Below are positions 51,713 to 61,541 of a stretch of 64,000 bases of DNA, piece by piece. The notes beneath the pieces were generated by a model. It was given only the letters and a program-made list of their open reading frames with translations, was not told the DNA's origin and did no database searches. The stretch is from Pectobacterium carotovorum (GTDB taxonomy: Bacteria > Pseudomonadota > Gammaproteobacteria > Enterobacterales > Enterobacteriaceae), in assembly GCF_900129615.1 (NCBI RefSeq), contig NZ_FQWI01000003.1, positions 310,001 through 374,000 of the forward strand, written 5' to 3'. Numbering within the stretch: the stretch's first letter is position 1; each line of letters starts with the position of its first letter. The translations under genes were made by a program, and so were the position numbers.

Positions 51713-53482
51713 GTGAGACTGTTTGCTCAACTGAGTTGGTATTTTCGCCGCGAATGGCGGCGCTATCTGGGGGCTATTGCGCTATTGATTGCGATTGCCA
51801 TTCTGCAATTACTCCCCCCTAAACTGGTCGGCGTGATTGTCGATGGTGTGACGCAGCACGGCATGTCGATGGCCGAAATGATGAAGTGGATTGGAGTGAT
51901 GCTGCTGACTGCCGTCATGGTCTATCTGCTGCGCTATGTGTGGCGCGTGTTCCTGTTTGGCGCGTCATACCAGTTGGCGGTTGAGCTACGAGAGGATTTT
52001 TACCGTCAACTGAGTCGTCAGCATCCTGCATTTTACCAACGTCACCGTACTGGCGATCTGATGGCGCGTGCGACTAACGATGTCGATCGCGTGGTCTTTG
52101 CCGCCGGAGAGGGCGTGCTGACGCTGGTCGATTCGATGGTAATGGGCTGCGCTGTGCTGGTTGTCATGTGTACACAGATCAGTTGGGAACTCACCTTGCT
52201 GGCGTTGCTTCCTATGCCGTTCATGGCGATTTTCATCAAACGCTACGGCACCCAGTTGCATAACCGTTTTAAATCCGCACAGGCGGCGTTTTCTTCGCTG
52301 AACGATCAGGCGCAGGAAAGCTTGACCAGCATTCGGATGATTAAAGCCTTTGGGCTGGAAAACTACCAGTCCGCGCGTTTTGCGCAGGTTGCGGCGGATG
52401 CGGGGGCTAAAAATATGCACGTCGCTCGCGTTGATGCCCGCTTCGATCCCACCATTTATATTGCCGTTGGGCTTTCGAATTTGCTGGCGATTGGCGGCGG
52501 CAGTTGGATGGTGATTAACGGTTCGCTGACGTTAGGCTTATTGACCAGCTTCGTCATGTATCTGGGGTTGATGATCTGGCCGATGTTGGCGCTGGCCTGG
52601 ATGTTTAATATTGTTGAGCGTGGTAGTGCGGCATATAGCCGTATTCGACAGCTGCTTGCGGAAGATCTCGTGGTGAAAGACGGTGAGGAATCCTTGCCTG
52701 CCGAGCGGGGCGTGCTGGACGTGAATATCTCCGCGTTTCGCTACCCGGATAATGCTCGTGATGCTTTACAACATATTCAGTTTACGCTAGCGCCGGGCAA
52801 TATGCTGGGGCTATGTGGGCCGACAGGATCGGGGAAAAGTACGCTGTTGGCGTTGATATTACGTCATTTCGATACCCAATCGGGAGAGATTCGTTATCAC
52901 GATCGCCCATTGAGCGCCATTCGGTTGGATGAACTGCGAAGCCGTTTTGCCGTTGTGGGGCAAATGCCCTTTTTGTTTTCTGATACCGTGGCACGAAACA
53001 TTGCACTGGGTCGGCCTGATGCTACCCAACAACAGATTGAACAGGCGGCACGGCTTGCCAGCGTTCATGACGATATTTTGCGTTTGCCTCAAGGGTACCA
53101 GACGGAGGTCGGAGAGCGCGGCGTGATGCTATCAGGCGGTCAAAAACAGCGGATCGCGATTGCCCGTGCATTACTGCTGGATGCTGAAATTCTGGTGCTG
53201 GACGATGCGCTGTCTGCGGTTGATGGGCGAACGGAACACCAGATTTTGCAGAATCTCAAAACGTGGGGCGAAAAACGGACGCTGATCATCAGCGCACATC
53301 GCTTGTCAGCCCTAACCGAAGCGAATGAAATCGTGGTGTTGCAGCAAGGACAAACGGTGCAGCGTGGCACACACCGGACGCTGGCGGCACAACCTGGCTG
53401 GTATCGGGATATGTACCGTTATCAACAGCTGGAAGCGGCGCTGGATGATGTGCCGCAGTTGGAAGGAACGAAAAATGAATAG
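51713..53482 (+). CDS. mdlA: Multidrug-resistance-like ABC transporter subunit MdlA
   Basis: MdlA is a half-size ABC exporter with a fused permease and ATPase, partner of MdlB; substrate unknown. The 589 residues (E. coli 590) have six transmembrane helices (about 18-310) and the ATPase with Walker [10 protein letters not shown], signature [15 protein letters not shown] and Walker [14 protein letters not shown]. The usual catalytic Glu after Walker B is replaced by Asp, as in E. coli. GTG start at 51713. It overlaps mdlB by 8 bp. Confidence 0.95.
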   Translation: MRLFAQLSWYFRREWRRYLGAIALLIAIAILQLLPPKLVGVIVDGVTQHGMSMAEMMKWIGVMLLTAVMVYLLRYVWRVFLFGASYQLAVELREDFYRQLSRQHPAFYQRHRTGDLMARATNDVDRVVFAAGEGVLTLVDSMVMGCAVLVVMCTQISWELTLLALLPMPFMAIFIKRYGTQLHNRFKSAQAAFSSLNDQAQESLTSIRMIKAFGLENYQSARFAQVAADAGAKNMHVARVDARFDPTIYIAVGLSNLLAIGGGSWMVINGSLTLGLLTSFVMYLGLMIWPMLALAWMFNIVERGSAAYSRIRQLLAEDLVVKDGEESLPAERGVLDVNISAFRYPDNARDALQHIQFTLAPGNMLGLCGPTGSGKSTLLALILRHFDTQSGEIRYHDRPLSAIRLDELRSRFAVVGQMPFLFSDTVARNIALGRPDATQQQIEQAARLASVHDDILRLPQGYQTEVGERGVMLSGGQKQRIAIARALLLDAEILVLDDALSAVDGRTEHQILQNLKTWGEKRTLIISAHRLSALTEANEIVVLQQGQTVQRGTHRTLAAQPGWYRDMYRYQQLEAALDDVPQLEGTKNE

Positions 53483-55253
53483 CCCTCAACAGTTTTGGCC
53501 AACCCTGAAACGTCTGCTGGCCTATGGTTCACCTTGGCGAAAACCGCTGTTACAGGGTGTCCTGATGCTGTGGATTGCCGCAATTGCTGAAGTTTCAGGC
53601 CCTGTATTGGTGAGCTATTTTATTGACGACTTGGTAGCAAAAGGTCAGTTCCCGCTGGCGATTGCGGCTGGCCTGGCAATGGCCTATATCCTGCTGCAAA
53701 TTCTGGCGGCTTCACTGCACTATTTTCAGACGCTGCTCTTTAATCGCGTTGCGGTCGGTGTTGTTCAGCAACTGCGTATTGATGTGATGGACGCGGCGTT
53801 GCGCCAGCCACTGAGTACATTTGATACGCAACCTGTTGGGCAACTGATTTCACGCGTCACCAATGACACTGAGGTGGTAAAAGACCTGTACGTCATGGTG
53901 GTGTCAACGGTATTACGTAGTGCGGCGCTGGTTGGTGCGATGCTGGTGGCGATGTTTAGCCTGAACTGGCAGATGGCGCTGGTTGCACTGATGATTTTCC
54001 CTGCGGTCGCGACGGTCATGGTGCTGTACCATCGTTTTAGTACGCCGATTGTGCGCAAGGTACGGAGCTATCTGGCCGACATTAATGATGGTTTTAATGA
54101 AGTGATTAATGGCATGGGCGTCATTCAGCAGTTTCGCCAGCAGGCTCGCTTTGGCAAAAAACTGGGTGCCGCCAGCCATGAGCATTATGAAGCGCGGATG
54201 AAGGCTTTGCGTCTGGAAGGTTTCCTGCTGCGGCCGCTGCTGAGCCTGTTTGCCGCAATGGTGCTGTGTGGCTTGTTAATCCAATTTGGTTTCAGCTCAA
54301 TTGGATCGGTTGGCGTCGGGGTCTTGTACGCGTTTATCAACTATTTGGGCCGTCTGAATGAACCGCTGATTGAACTGACAACCCAGCAGTCCATGTTGCA
54401 GCAGGCAGTCGTCGCCGGTGAACGTATTTTTGAATTGATGGATGGCAAAAAGCAGAGCTACGGCGATGATGAGCATCCTCTGGCGACTGGGCGTGTCGAT
54501 ATTGACGATGTCTCTTTCTCATATGGTACAGAAAAACGCGTGCTACAGAATATTTCTCTGACGATCCCGGAGCGCGGGTTCGTCGCGCTGGTCGGACATA
54601 CCGGCAGTGGGAAAAGTACGCTAGCCAGTTTGCTTATGGGGTATTACGCGCCAGATGAGGGTGAGATTCGGCTTGATGGCCGCCCGCTGTCGACGCTCTC
54701 TCATGCGGTGTTGCGCCAAAATGTGGCAATGGTGCAACAGGATCCAGTTGTGCTGGCGGAATCCATGTTTGTGAATGTGACGCTGGGGCGTGATATCAGC
54801 GAAGAGGCTGTCTGGCGCGTGCTGGAAGTGGTACAGCTTGCCGAACTGGTTCGGGCTTTCCCTGAAGGATTGCATACGCGCATTGGTGAGCAGGGGAATA
54901 ACCTGTCAACCGGACAAAAGCAGCTGCTGGCGATTGCGCGGGTACTGGTGCAAACGCCTAAGATCCTGATTCTCGATGAAGCGACGGCGAATATTGACTC
55001 AGGTACGGAGCAGGCGGTGCAAAAGGCGCTCCGTATCATCAGGGAACAGACGACCTTGATTATCATCGCCCATCGGCTTTCCACTATCGTTGAGGCCGAC
55101 ACGATTATGGTGCTCCATCATGGGCAAACCGTTGAACGGGGAACACATGATCAACTACTGCAACAGCAGGGGCGCTATTATCAAATGTATCAGTTGCAAC
55201 TCGCTGGAGAGGATCTTGCCGCTACCAGCACTGAACCTTGCCCTGCGCACTGA
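53475..55253 (+). CDS. mdlB: Multidrug-resistance-like ABC transporter subunit MdlB
   Basis: MdlB is the second half-transporter of the presumed MdlAB heterodimer. From the ATG at 53475 ([21 protein letters not shown]) it has 592 residues (E. coli 593). Six transmembrane helices precede the ATPase with Walker [10 protein letters not shown], a slightly divergent signature [15 protein letters not shown] and Walker [14 protein letters not shown] with the catalytic Glu. Asymmetry between MdlA (Asp) and MdlB (Glu) implies one degenerate and one competent ATP site. Confidence 0.95.
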   Translation: MNSPQQFWPTLKRLLAYGSPWRKPLLQGVLMLWIAAIAEVSGPVLVSYFIDDLVAKGQFPLAIAAGLAMAYILLQILAASLHYFQTLLFNRVAVGVVQQLRIDVMDAALRQPLSTFDTQPVGQLISRVTNDTEVVKDLYVMVVSTVLRSAALVGAMLVAMFSLNWQMALVALMIFPAVATVMVLYHRFSTPIVRKVRSYLADINDGFNEVINGMGVIQQFRQQARFGKKLGAASHEHYEARMKALRLEGFLLRPLLSLFAAMVLCGLLIQFGFSSIGSVGVGVLYAFINYLGRLNEPLIELTTQQSMLQQAVVAGERIFELMDGKKQSYGDDEHPLATGRVDIDDVSFSYGTEKRVLQNISLTIPERGFVALVGHTGSGKSTLASLLMGYYAPDEGEIRLDGRPLSTLSHAVLRQNVAMVQQDPVVLAESMFVNVTLGRDISEEAVWRVLEVVQLAELVRAFPEGLHTRIGEQGNNLSTGQKQLLAIARVLVQTPKILILDEATANIDSGTEQAVQKALRIIREQTTLIIIAHRLSTIVEADTIMVLHHGQTVERGTHDQLLQQQGRYYQMYQLQLAGEDLAATSTEPCPAH

Positions 55254-55276
55254 GACTTACCTGAGATAGTATCCCG

Positions 55277-55303
55277 GTCTGCACCGCCTTGTGTGGTGCA
55301 GAC
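55277..55303. terminator. Hairpin after mdlB
   Basis: GTCTGCACC and GGTGCAGAC form perfect 9-bp arms with a 9-base loop, 24 bp after the mdlB stop. There is no T-tract. TGCACC..GGTGCA also resembles NtrC half-sites but the spacing is too wide (8 rather than 4). Confidence 0.6.
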
Positions 55304-55385
55304 TGACAGTCTATTCATGGCTTCGCACCATCAATAAGCATCGTGATTCTGGTTTCCCCCCAAGTTGCACTAAAAACACTCTTCA

Positions 55386-55402
55386 TGCACTGCATTGGTG
55401 CA
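55386..55402 (+). promoter_or_regulatory. NtrC (NRI) enhancer site of glnK-amtB
   Basis: TGCACTGCATTGGTGCA matches the NtrC consensus TGCACC-N4-TGGTGCA at all but one defined base. It lies about 110 bp upstream of the sigma-54 promoter, a normal enhancer distance. A weaker half-site (TGCACTAAAA) precedes it at 55366. Confidence 0.92.
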
Positions 55403-55509
55403 ATTTTTGCCCAAATCTTCCTGCATTTATTTCCCATACTGTTTTCTTTTTGCCCTTTCTTATCGTTAATTGCGTTCTCTTTCCTGATTTATGCCAGATA
55501 AATCATTTA

Positions 55510-55524
55510 TGGCACACCCTTTGC
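55510..55524 (+). promoter_or_regulatory. Sigma-54 (-24/-12) promoter of glnK-amtB
   Basis: TGGCACACCCTTTGC fits the RpoN consensus TGGCAC-N5-TTGC exactly, with GG at 55511-55512 and GC at 55523-55524, 11 bp apart. It lies about 90 bp before the glnK start. With the NtrC site, it indicates induction under nitrogen limitation. Confidence 0.95.
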
Positions 55525-55613
55525 TTTAGTCATGACGTAGACCTACTTCATAGAGCACGTAATCGAACAAGTGACGGGCGAAAGCCTGAACGTAATGGCT
55601 AGGGGGAAGATAA

Positions 55614-55952
55614 ATGAAACTGGTTACTGTGGTGATAAAACCATTCAAGCTGGAAGATGTACGTGAAGCGTTATCTTCTGTCGGCATCCAGGGACTCACC
55701 GTCACTGAGGTGAAAGGATTTGGTCGTCAGAAAGGGCACGCAGAGCTATACCGCGGCGCGGAATACAGCGTTAATTTTTTACCCAAGGTAAAAATTGATA
55801 TCGCGATTGCAGACGATCAACTGGATGAAGTGATCGATGTCATCAGCAAAGCCGCGTACACCGGAAAAATTGGTGACGGCAAAATTTTTGTCGCCGAGTT
55901 GCAAAGGGTTATCCGTATTCGTACGGGTGAAACTGACGAAGCCGCACTTTAA
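55614..55952 (+). CDS. glnK: PII-type nitrogen regulatory protein GlnK
   Basis: GlnK is a PII signal protein that blocks AmtB when nitrogen is plentiful and is uridylylated under limitation. The 112 residues equal the E. coli protein. The T-loop carries the modified Tyr51 (YRGAEYSVNF), and the nucleotide-binding B and C loops (KAAYTGKIGDGKIFV, RIRTGE) are intact. It is followed at 33 bp by amtB, the universal partner. Confidence 0.98.
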   Translation: MKLVTVVIKPFKLEDVREALSSVGIQGLTVTEVKGFGRQKGHAELYRGAEYSVNFLPKVKIDIAIADDQLDEVIDVISKAAYTGKIGDGKIFVAELQRVIRIRTGETDEAAL

Positions 55953-55985
55953 CAACACCTAGCGTAGATACGTAAATAGGGATGG

Positions 55986-57278
55986 ATGAAAATGAAAAAA
56001 CTACTCTCTTCATTAGGTCTCGGTGTGGCGGCATTACTCCCGTCCTGGGCAATGGCTGCGACACCGACGATTGATAAAGCGGACAACGCTTTTATTATGA
56101 TTTGTACCGCACTGGTACTCTTTATGACTATACCGGGCATTGCACTGTTTTACGGCGGCCTGATTCGTTCTAAGAACGTTCTGTCCATGATGACGCAGGT
56201 GAGCGTAACGTTCGCGATGGTTTGTATCCTGTGGGTCGTTTACGGATATAGCCTGGCCTTCAGCGAAGGTAACGCCTTCTTCGGTGGTTTCAGCACCTTT
56301 ATGCTGAAAGGCATCGGGATTGAGTCCATCAGCGGCACCTACTATCAATTTGTACATGTGGCGTATCAGGCTTCTTTTGCCTGCATCACCGTCGCGCTGA
56401 TTGTCGGTGCGATTGCTGAGCGTATTCGTTTCTCTGCTGTGCTGATCTTCGTTGCGCTGTGGCTGACGTTCTCCTACCTGCCGATGACGCACATGGTATG
56501 GGGCGGTGGCTATCTGGCTGCGGATGGCGCGCTGGACTTCGCTGGTGGTACGGTGGTTCACATCAACGCCGCGGTTGCTGGGTTGGTGGGTGCTTACCTG
56601 CTGGGCAAACGCGCTGGTTTTGGCAAAGAAGCCTTCAAACCGCATAACCTGCCGATGGTATTTATTGGTACGGCGATTCTGTATATCGGCTGGTTTGGTT
56701 TCAACGCGGGCTCTGCGGGTGCTGCGAACGGTATCGCCGCCCTGGCTTTCCTGAACACCGTTGTTGCGACTGCTGCTGCAATTCTGGCATGGGTTGGCGG
56801 TGAGTGGATGGTCCGCGGTAAGCCTTCTCTGCTGGGCGCATGCTCTGGCTGTGTCGCTGGTCTGGTGGCAATCACGCCAGCTGCGGGTACGGTTGGCGTG
56901 GGTGGCGCACTGATTATCGGTCTGGCTGGTGGTGTTGCAGGCCTGTGGGGCGTAACGGTACTGAAAAGATGGCTGCGTGTGGATGACCCATGTGATGTGT
57001 TCGGTGTTCACGGCGTGTGCGGTATCGTTGGCTGTATCCTGACTGGCGTATTCACCTCTGCATCACTGGGTGGTACTGGCTATGCGGAAGGCGTGACGAT
57101 GGCACACCAAATTTGGGTGCAGCTGTTCAGCGTGATTGTTTGTCTGGTGTGGTCTGGCGTGGTGGCATTTGTCGCCTTCAAGATCGCGGATATGGTTGTC
57201 GGCCTGCGTGTACCTGAAGATCAAGAGCGCGAAGGTTTGGACGTCAACAGCCATGGCGAGAGCGCTTACAACCAATAA
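55986..57278 (+). CDS. amtB: Ammonium channel AmtB
   Basis: AmtB is the trimeric inner-membrane ammonium channel. The 430 residues (E. coli 428) have a cleavable signal peptide (about 1-24, ending AMA) and eleven helices. The conserved pore elements are Asp in YLPMTHMVWGGG, the twin His pair (H in THMVWGGG and in DVFGVHGVCG), and the C-terminal region for GlnK binding (LRVPEDQEREGLDVNSHGE). Other in-frame ATGs nearby (55992) are possible starts. Confidence 0.97.
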   Translation: MKMKKLLSSLGLGVAALLPSWAMAATPTIDKADNAFIMICTALVLFMTIPGIALFYGGLIRSKNVLSMMTQVSVTFAMVCILWVVYGYSLAFSEGNAFFGGFSTFMLKGIGIESISGTYYQFVHVAYQASFACITVALIVGAIAERIRFSAVLIFVALWLTFSYLPMTHMVWGGGYLAADGALDFAGGTVVHINAAVAGLVGAYLLGKRAGFGKEAFKPHNLPMVFIGTAILYIGWFGFNAGSAGAANGIAALAFLNTVVATAAAILAWVGGEWMVRGKPSLLGACSGCVAGLVAITPAAGTVGVGGALIIGLAGGVAGLWGVTVLKRWLRVDDPCDVFGVHGVCGIVGCILTGVFTSASLGGTGYAEGVTMAHQIWVQLFSVIVCLVWSGVVAFVAFKIADMVVGLRVPEDQEREGLDVNSHGESAYNQ

Positions 57279-57319
57279 GAACGCTTAAATTAGTCAGTGA
57301 GATGGCTTAATACAAGTAG

Positions 57320-57353
57320 ACAGGCGTGGAGGAGACTCCACGCCTGTTTTATT
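57320..57353 (+). terminator. Intrinsic terminator of glnK-amtB
   Basis: ACAGGCGTGGA and TCCACGCCTGT form an 11-bp stem with a 6-base loop, followed by TTTTATT, about 40 bp after the amtB stop. Confidence 0.93.
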
Positions 57354-57415
57354 ATCAGTCTTAAACCAACCCCCCGGATGAGGTGGTCTTTTACGTTACG
57401 AGGCTGCCGCAAGGT

Positions 57416-58279
57416 TTATGGCTGTCGGCGACGTATGACGCCTTCCTGCACGCTGGATGCAACCAGCACACCTTCCCGAGTATAGAATTGCCCACGAACG
57501 AAACCACGAGCACCGGATGCAGACGTGCTTTCTACGGTATATAACAGCCAGTCATCCAGCCGGAAATCACGGTGGAACCACATCGAGTGATCGATAGTGG
57601 CGACCTGCATACCCGGTTCCAAAAAGCCAACGCCGTGAGGCTGCAACGCTGTGAGTAGGAAATTGCAGTCAGACGTATAGCCGAGCAGATATTGGTGAAT
57701 ACGCTTATCGTCCGGCAGCGGGCTGCTGGCACGGCACCAGACGTGTCGCACTGGCTCGTCTACTTCGCCTTTTAGTGGGTTATGAAATTTAACCGGGCGC
57801 ATCTCAATCGGGCTGGCCTGAATAAATTTATCGCGAAAGCGGGGCGGCAGAAGGTGCTGCATGTCTTGTGCGATTTCCTGCTCGGATTTCAGTTCCTCTG
57901 GCGGTGCGACGTTTGGCATCACATTCTGGTGCTCAAACCCTTCTTCATGACTTTGAAATGAGGCCGTCATATAAAAAATAGGGCGACCATTCTGGATAGC
58001 CCTAACGCGTCTGGCGCTGAAGCTGTTGCCGTCGCGCAGGTTTTCAACGTCATAAATAATGGGTTTCTGGCTATCGCCGGGTAGCAAAAAGTAGCTGTGG
58101 AAAGAGTGAATGTTGCGCTCGACGGGGACAGTCTGTTTGGCAGCCGACATGGCTTGGCCGACGACTTGCCCGCCAAAGACCTGACGCAGCCCCAAATCAT
58201 CGCTTTGTCCGCGAAATAGCCCTTCTTCGAGCTTCTCTAAATGCAGGAGGTCGAGAAGATGTTGTAGTGATTGACTCAT
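57416..58279 (-). CDS. tesB: Acyl-CoA thioesterase II TesB
   Basis: TesB hydrolyses medium- and long-chain acyl-CoAs with a double hot-dog fold. The 287 residues (E. coli 286) include [14 protein letters not shown] near residue 34-47, the catalytic region [21 protein letters not shown] (Asp near the His/Met) and the C-terminal [20 protein letters not shown]-type sites are not assigned. It converges on amtB and is divergent from ybaY, as in E. coli. Confidence 0.96.
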   Translation of the reverse strand: MSQSLQHLLDLLHLEKLEEGLFRGQSDDLGLRQVFGGQVVGQAMSAAKQTVPVERNIHSFHSYFLLPGDSQKPIIYDVENLRDGNSFSARRVRAIQNGRPIFYMTASFQSHEEGFEHQNVMPNVAPPEELKSEQEIAQDMQHLLPPRFRDKFIQASPIEMRPVKFHNPLKGEVDEPVRHVWCRASSPLPDDKRIHQYLLGYTSDCNFLLTALQPHGVGFLEPGMQVATIDHSMWFHRDFRLDDWLLYTVESTSASGARGFVRGQFYTREGVLVASSVQEGVIRRRQP

Positions 58280-58491
58280 GGTATCGGCCCCAATGTATGC
58301 GAATGGCTAGTTATCTGTTTGTTTTGTAATGTGTAAAATGTCTGATTGTGACTTTTTACTGCAATAAATGTGTGGATTTCAGGAAAATATCAGAATATTG
58401 CACCATCATTATTGTGTTGGTTGAATCATACTATTTATGAGTGCCGGTTTTCGATACCGGTAGTCTGACAATAATAAGGGAGACTGACCGA

Positions 58492-59073
58492 ATGAAATTA
58501 TGGCATATCTTAGGCGGTATCACGTTATCGATGACTCTGGCTGCATGTGCACAGAGGAGTGATTATGGCGTTTCTCCTCAGACTGGCGCACCTGTCACCA
58601 GTGTTTCCTCACAGCGCCCGGCTGTCGCGATGCCTGCGGTAACCGGTACGGTGAATATTCGTCAGCGCATTGCGCTGCCTCACAACGCCGTTTTGACCGT
58701 TACCGTGTCTGATGCATCGCTGGCGGATGCACCTTCAAAAGTGATTACCCAGCGTGTGACGCGTACAGAAGGAAAGCAGGCACCTTTCCAATTCGAGCTA
58801 CCGTATAATCCGGCTGATATTCAGCCCAACGCGCGTATTTTACTCAGCGCAGCGGTTGCGATCGATAATCGCATCGTGATGGTGACGGAAAACGTCTTGC
58901 CGGTTATTAGCAACGGGGTGAATAACGCCGATTTGGTGCTGGTCCCTGTCGCCTCTGTTCCCTTACCGGCGAAAAATCAGGGATCAATGATGTCTAATCC
59001 GGCGAATCAGACTCCTCATATGCTTCAGGGGCAACCTGCTTCGTCATCTGTGGCTCCGCAGCCAGTCTGGTAA
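58492..59073 (+). CDS. ybaY: YbaY family lipoprotein (YscW-like)
   Basis: YbaY is a lipoprotein of unknown function with similarity to YscW-type proteins. The 193 residues (E. coli 190) have a signal peptide and lipobox LAAC (Cys19, followed by Ala, so outer membrane is likely). A conserved central domain (about 55-160) contains LTVTVSDASLADAPSK and PYNPADIQPNARILLS. The C-terminal tail is Pro/Gln/Ser-rich. The ATG at 58492 follows AGGGAGA. Confidence 0.93.
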   Translation: MKLWHILGGITLSMTLAACAQRSDYGVSPQTGAPVTSVSSQRPAVAMPAVTGTVNIRQRIALPHNAVLTVTVSDASLADAPSKVITQRVTRTEGKQAPFQFELPYNPADIQPNARILLSAAVAIDNRIVMVTENVLPVISNGVNNADLVLVPVASVPLPAKNQGSMMSNPANQTPHMLQGQPASSSVAPQPVW

Positions 59074-59092
59074 TTCATCTGGATACGCGCCG

Positions 59093-59413
59093 CTATGGCG
59101 CGTATTGCCAGCGATATTTAGCGAGATCAATTTTTCCCTGACGATTGAAAATGATGCCTTCCGCCTGTAGCGCTGACTTCTGGCGTACATAGTCTCCACC
59201 GACCAGCGATATTTCCCCTTTACGATTGATTACCCGATGCCAGGGGAGTTTGCTGTCTTTCGGCAGGCGTTTTAATACCCCGCCAACTTGCCGGGATGCC
59301 CTGGGTGAATCGGCAAGCTGTGCGATGTCGCCATAGGTCGCTATTTTTCCGTAAGGGATTGCCGCGACGATTTGAAAAACGCGCTGGCGGAAATTATCGT
59401 TTTCTTCTGACAT
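59093..59413 (-). CDS. atl: Alkyltransferase-like DNA damage-binding protein Atl (YbaZ)
   Basis: Atl resembles O6-alkylguanine-DNA alkyltransferase but lacks the reactive Cys. The usual PCHRV is PWHRV here (Trp in the Cys place), so it binds alkylated guanine and signals to nucleotide excision repair rather than repairing it. The 106 residues are shorter than E. coli Atl (129). The conserved RQVGGVLKRLPKD arginine-finger segment, with Arg in SRQ, is present. It is divergent from ffs. Confidence 0.94.
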   Translation of the reverse strand: MSEENDNFRQRVFQIVAAIPYGKIATYGDIAQLADSPRASRQVGGVLKRLPKDSKLPWHRVINRKGEISLVGGDYVRQKSALQAEGIIFNRQGKIDLAKYRWQYAP

Positions 59414-59551
59414 CCGCGGATATTCCTGCTGTTCCTAAACCGATTGAACATCATAGTGGCACAGTGGGGTGGGTAAGAAAACAACGGTTAGTCGGTGTTA
59501 GCTTGCAATTGCTTATCCCATCGCCGATAATGCCCACCGCTTTGTGACACG

Positions 59552-59581
59552 TTGCGATTATCATGTGCACACTGTTATAAA
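59552..59581 (+). promoter_or_regulatory. Sigma-70 promoter of ffs
   Basis: TTGCGA (59552-59557) and TATAAA (59576-59581), 18 bp apart, place the expected transcription start about 8-10 bp downstream at the 5' end of the 4.5S RNA. Confidence 0.7.
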
Positions 59582-59590
59582 GTCGTCAAT

Positions 59591-59704
59591 GGAGGCCCTG
59601 TCGGTTCTCCCGCAACACTAACCTGTGGATTCGGTCAGGTCCGGAAGGAAGCAGCCGCAGCAGGAGACGTGTGTGCCGGGATGTAGCTGGCAGGGCCTCC
59701 ACCA
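59591..59704 (+). ncRNA. ffs: 4.5S RNA, signal recognition particle RNA
   Basis: This RNA of about 114 nt pairs with Ffh to form the bacterial signal recognition particle for co-translational targeting. The 5' end GGAGGCCCTG pairs with the 3' end CAGGGCCTCC as the outer stem. The highly conserved domain IV lies in GGTCAGGTCCGGAAGGAAGC with the symmetric loop AGCAGC, followed by the GTGTGCCGGGATGTAGCTGG segment almost identical to E. coli. Location between atl and hha-type genes agrees with enterobacterial order. Confidence 0.97.
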
Positions 59705-60095
59705 ATTTCTGCCCTCGTTAGCCGCTTCATCGCCAGACTGGTCTTCATTTCCTGCACATAAACACCATTCTCTGCCATAAATCCGTTTTCTGACATACAT
59801 AACCGCTGAGCAGCCATTCTTTGCTCGATAGGTGTCATTTACCGATCGCTGTTTCTTCGAGAGGATGACTGCGCATCTTTACTTAGCGAGTAATAATTGC
59901 GGTAATTATTACATCCCCTGTTTTCATCACGGGATATACTATTCGTGGATGCTCTCAATGCAATTGTTATAAACGATGAGTGCCGGAGAAATAAGCGTGA
60001 GAGGTGAGGGCGAATTCATTTTTACTTAATATAAAAAATACAATTTGTTACAAGTCTTACGCAATTAATACGTTAAAAAGATAATAAAAACAAAG
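59705..60095. other. AT-rich region between ffs and hha without a supported gene
   Basis: About 390 bp. A minus-strand frame (complement of 59838-59635) has a plausible protein-like start but no Shine-Dalgarno sequence and runs antisense through ffs, so I do not call it. From 59880 onward the sequence is AT-rich. Confidence 0.6.
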
Positions 60096-60113
60096 GCCGA
60101 TAATATTATCGGC
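60096..60113 (-). terminator. Palindromic terminator after hha
   Basis: GCCGATAATATTATCGGC is a perfect 18-bp palindrome. On the minus strand it is followed by CTTTGTTTTTATT, so it should terminate the tomB-hha transcript, about 45 bp after the hha stop. Confidence 0.82.
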
Positions 60114-60156
60114 GCAGTGTATTTAATGTCAGTTTTTGTATACGCTTCGTTAGGAA

Positions 60157-60360
60157 TTAACGGACGTATCGCCATACTGCGGTAGGAACTTTGTCGTAGA
60201 GTTTGTTCATTGTCAGTTCAGCCAGACGATGATCGGCTGCGGAAAAGAACATCTCCAGTTCATCATTAGAGAGTTCATACTTGTTTTTTTCAATAACGCG
60301 TTCGAGAGTGTCAATGGTTGTGCATTTACGCAAACGCATCAAATAGTCGATTTTTTTCAT
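60157..60360 (-). CDS. hha: Hemolysin expression modulator Hha/YmoA family protein
   Basis: Hha is a small H-NS partner that represses horizontally acquired and virulence genes and, as toxin, is countered by TomB. The 67 residues match Yersinia YmoA (67) and E. coli Hha (72), with the core [41 protein letters not shown]. It lacks a strong Shine-Dalgarno sequence. It is cotranscribed downstream of tomB with a 53-bp gap. Confidence 0.96.
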   Translation of the reverse strand: MKKIDYLMRLRKCTTIDTLERVIEKNKYELSNDELEMFFSAADHRLAELTMNKLYDKVPTAVWRYVR

Positions 60361-60413
60361 AATGGCCTATGCAAACAGTACCTGGTGGTTAAAAAATATA
60401 AATAAATTATTGC

Positions 60414-60782
60414 TTAAGTTTTAGCAGGCGTACAGACGTTCTCCCCTGAGAACATTCCGAATAATTTTGCTTTGGACTTCTGCCAGCGCCGTAGTTCAGC
60501 ATCATTAATGCCATAGTTGCTAAACAAGACGTAAGTATCATCCAAATACTTTTCAACCTGCTCTGAAAGCTCACTTTCGTTAGGGTATTTTATTTTAAAT
60601 GTGAGAATAAACGTAGCGATATGCTCAATAAGTTCATTTAATTGGAGATTGATCGCAGATGTTGGATCATTGACCCAGCCGTGACTGCTATCGCCTAACG
60701 TCGCTATGCTTTCGTCACACAGATTCTCACATAAGAATCTGAGTTGGGCAATATCATAATGTTTTGGTGTGTACTCATCCAT
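60414..60782 (-). CDS. tomB: Hha toxicity modulator TomB
   Basis: TomB is the antitoxin-like partner of Hha; in E. coli it oxidises a conserved Cys of Hha with the help of oxygen. The 122 residues (E. coli 124) begin MDEYTPKHYDIAQLRFLCENL and include SHGWVNDPTSAINLQLNELIEHIA. The C-terminus is divergent (GEN-VCTPAKT), with one Cys kept. It precedes hha in the operon; GGAGGG lies before the ATG. Confidence 0.95.
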   Translation of the reverse strand: MDEYTPKHYDIAQLRFLCENLCDESIATLGDSSHGWVNDPTSAINLQLNELIEHIATFILTFKIKYPNESELSEQVEKYLDDTYVLFSNYGINDAELRRWQKSKAKLFGMFSGENVCTPAKT

Positions 60783-61319
60783 ATCAATCCCTCCGTTAAG
60801 CCGTTATTCAGTGTTACTGCGGTTAACACCTGGTAAACAGGTAGACTGATGAAGCTTACAAGATAAAGACATTAGCATTGTTTCGTATTCATGCTGTTAC
60901 AAGCAATGCGCTGAGCCATTGTGATTTTTTCAGCAATGAATGAGATAACAAAGATTTTTTACCTCCTACTATCTACTATGTCGCGAAATAGGGCTGGCGT
61001 AAATACCAACATATCATGACTTAACCTTAAGTATAGTTCTACCAAGTTGGCTACGATTACGTCATTCTATATATGACTATAGCAAAAGCGTTCGTAAAAT
61101 TCGCGGATAATAGGTAAGGTTTTCACTGCTATTTATTTTGATTAATCCTCAGATTTTTTTGTTGTAACAATGAGCATAGAATAAACTCGTCTGCGGCTTA
61201 TTTAATTATTTCTATCTGAAAATATGAGAAATGACAGAAGGAATGCGAAGAGATTGCTCAGTGGATAAGGGCTTTTGATACTCGTTATCTTATTGTTTCA
61301 GCTGTTTTTTCATGCGAAT
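60783..61319. other. AT-rich region between tomB and rpmJ2 without a gene
   Basis: About 540 bp of low GC with no frame showing a ribosome-binding site or family resemblance. It should hold the tomB-hha promoter at its left end and the downstream region of rpmJ2 at its right end. AT-rich composition is typical of H-NS/Hha-bound regions, but I see no specific sites. Confidence 0.6.
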
Positions 61320-61367
61320 CATCCCGTACAGTCTGGTTAGCGCCATAACACCGACTGTATCGGGATG
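61320..61367 (-). terminator. Long hairpin after rpmE2-rpmJ2, possible terminator
   Basis: On the minus strand CATCCCGATACAGTC pairs with GACTGTACGGGATG around a loop of about 19 bases. The T-tract is poor (TGATTCGC), so it may be a stabilising or processing element rather than an efficient terminator. Confidence 0.5.
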
Positions 61368-61380
61368 AAGTCGAGAAAGA

Positions 61381-61524
61381 TTAACCTTTTTTCTTTTTTC
61401 CGCCTTGTACGGCCTTAAAACGCGGGTTTGATTTGCATATAACGTAAACTCGCCCGCGACGGCGGACCACAATACAATCCTTATGACGATTCTTTGCTGA
61501 ACGTAGTGAACTAAGCACCTGCAT
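61381..61524 (-). CDS. rpmJ2: Alternative ribosomal protein L36 (zinc-independent type) RpmJ2
   Basis: This is a 47-residue gene too short for most frame lists. The peptide begins [16 protein letters not shown] and ends VQGGKKKKG, with [13 protein letters not shown] in the middle, matching E. coli YkgO. Compared with the zinc-binding L36, which has Cys-x2-Cys...Cys...His, two ligands are absent (only Cys17 and Cys30 are kept; the final His is Arg), so it does not bind zinc. It lies 17 bp after rpmE2. Zinc starvation induces this pair to free zinc from ribosomes. Confidence 0.95.
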   Translation of the reverse strand: MQVLSSLRSAKNRHKDCIVVRRRGRVYVICKSNPRFKAVQGGKKKKG

Positions 61525-61541
61525 TTAATAGCCCTCTCTGA

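Noticed and set aside
55281..55301. Possible second NtrC site (TGCACC..TGGTGCA)
   Set aside because: The spacer is 8 bp instead of 4, so I treat it as the mdlB hairpin, though it is mentioned as a finding.
56034..57011. 325-codon minus-strand frame opposite amtB
   Set aside because: Antisense shadow of amtB, rich in Arg, Gln and His from complemented transmembrane codons.
61290..61472. 60-codon minus-strand frame overlapping the L36 region
   Set aside because: It is out of frame with the recognisable rpmJ2 gene on the same strand, has no family resemblance and is explained by that gene.
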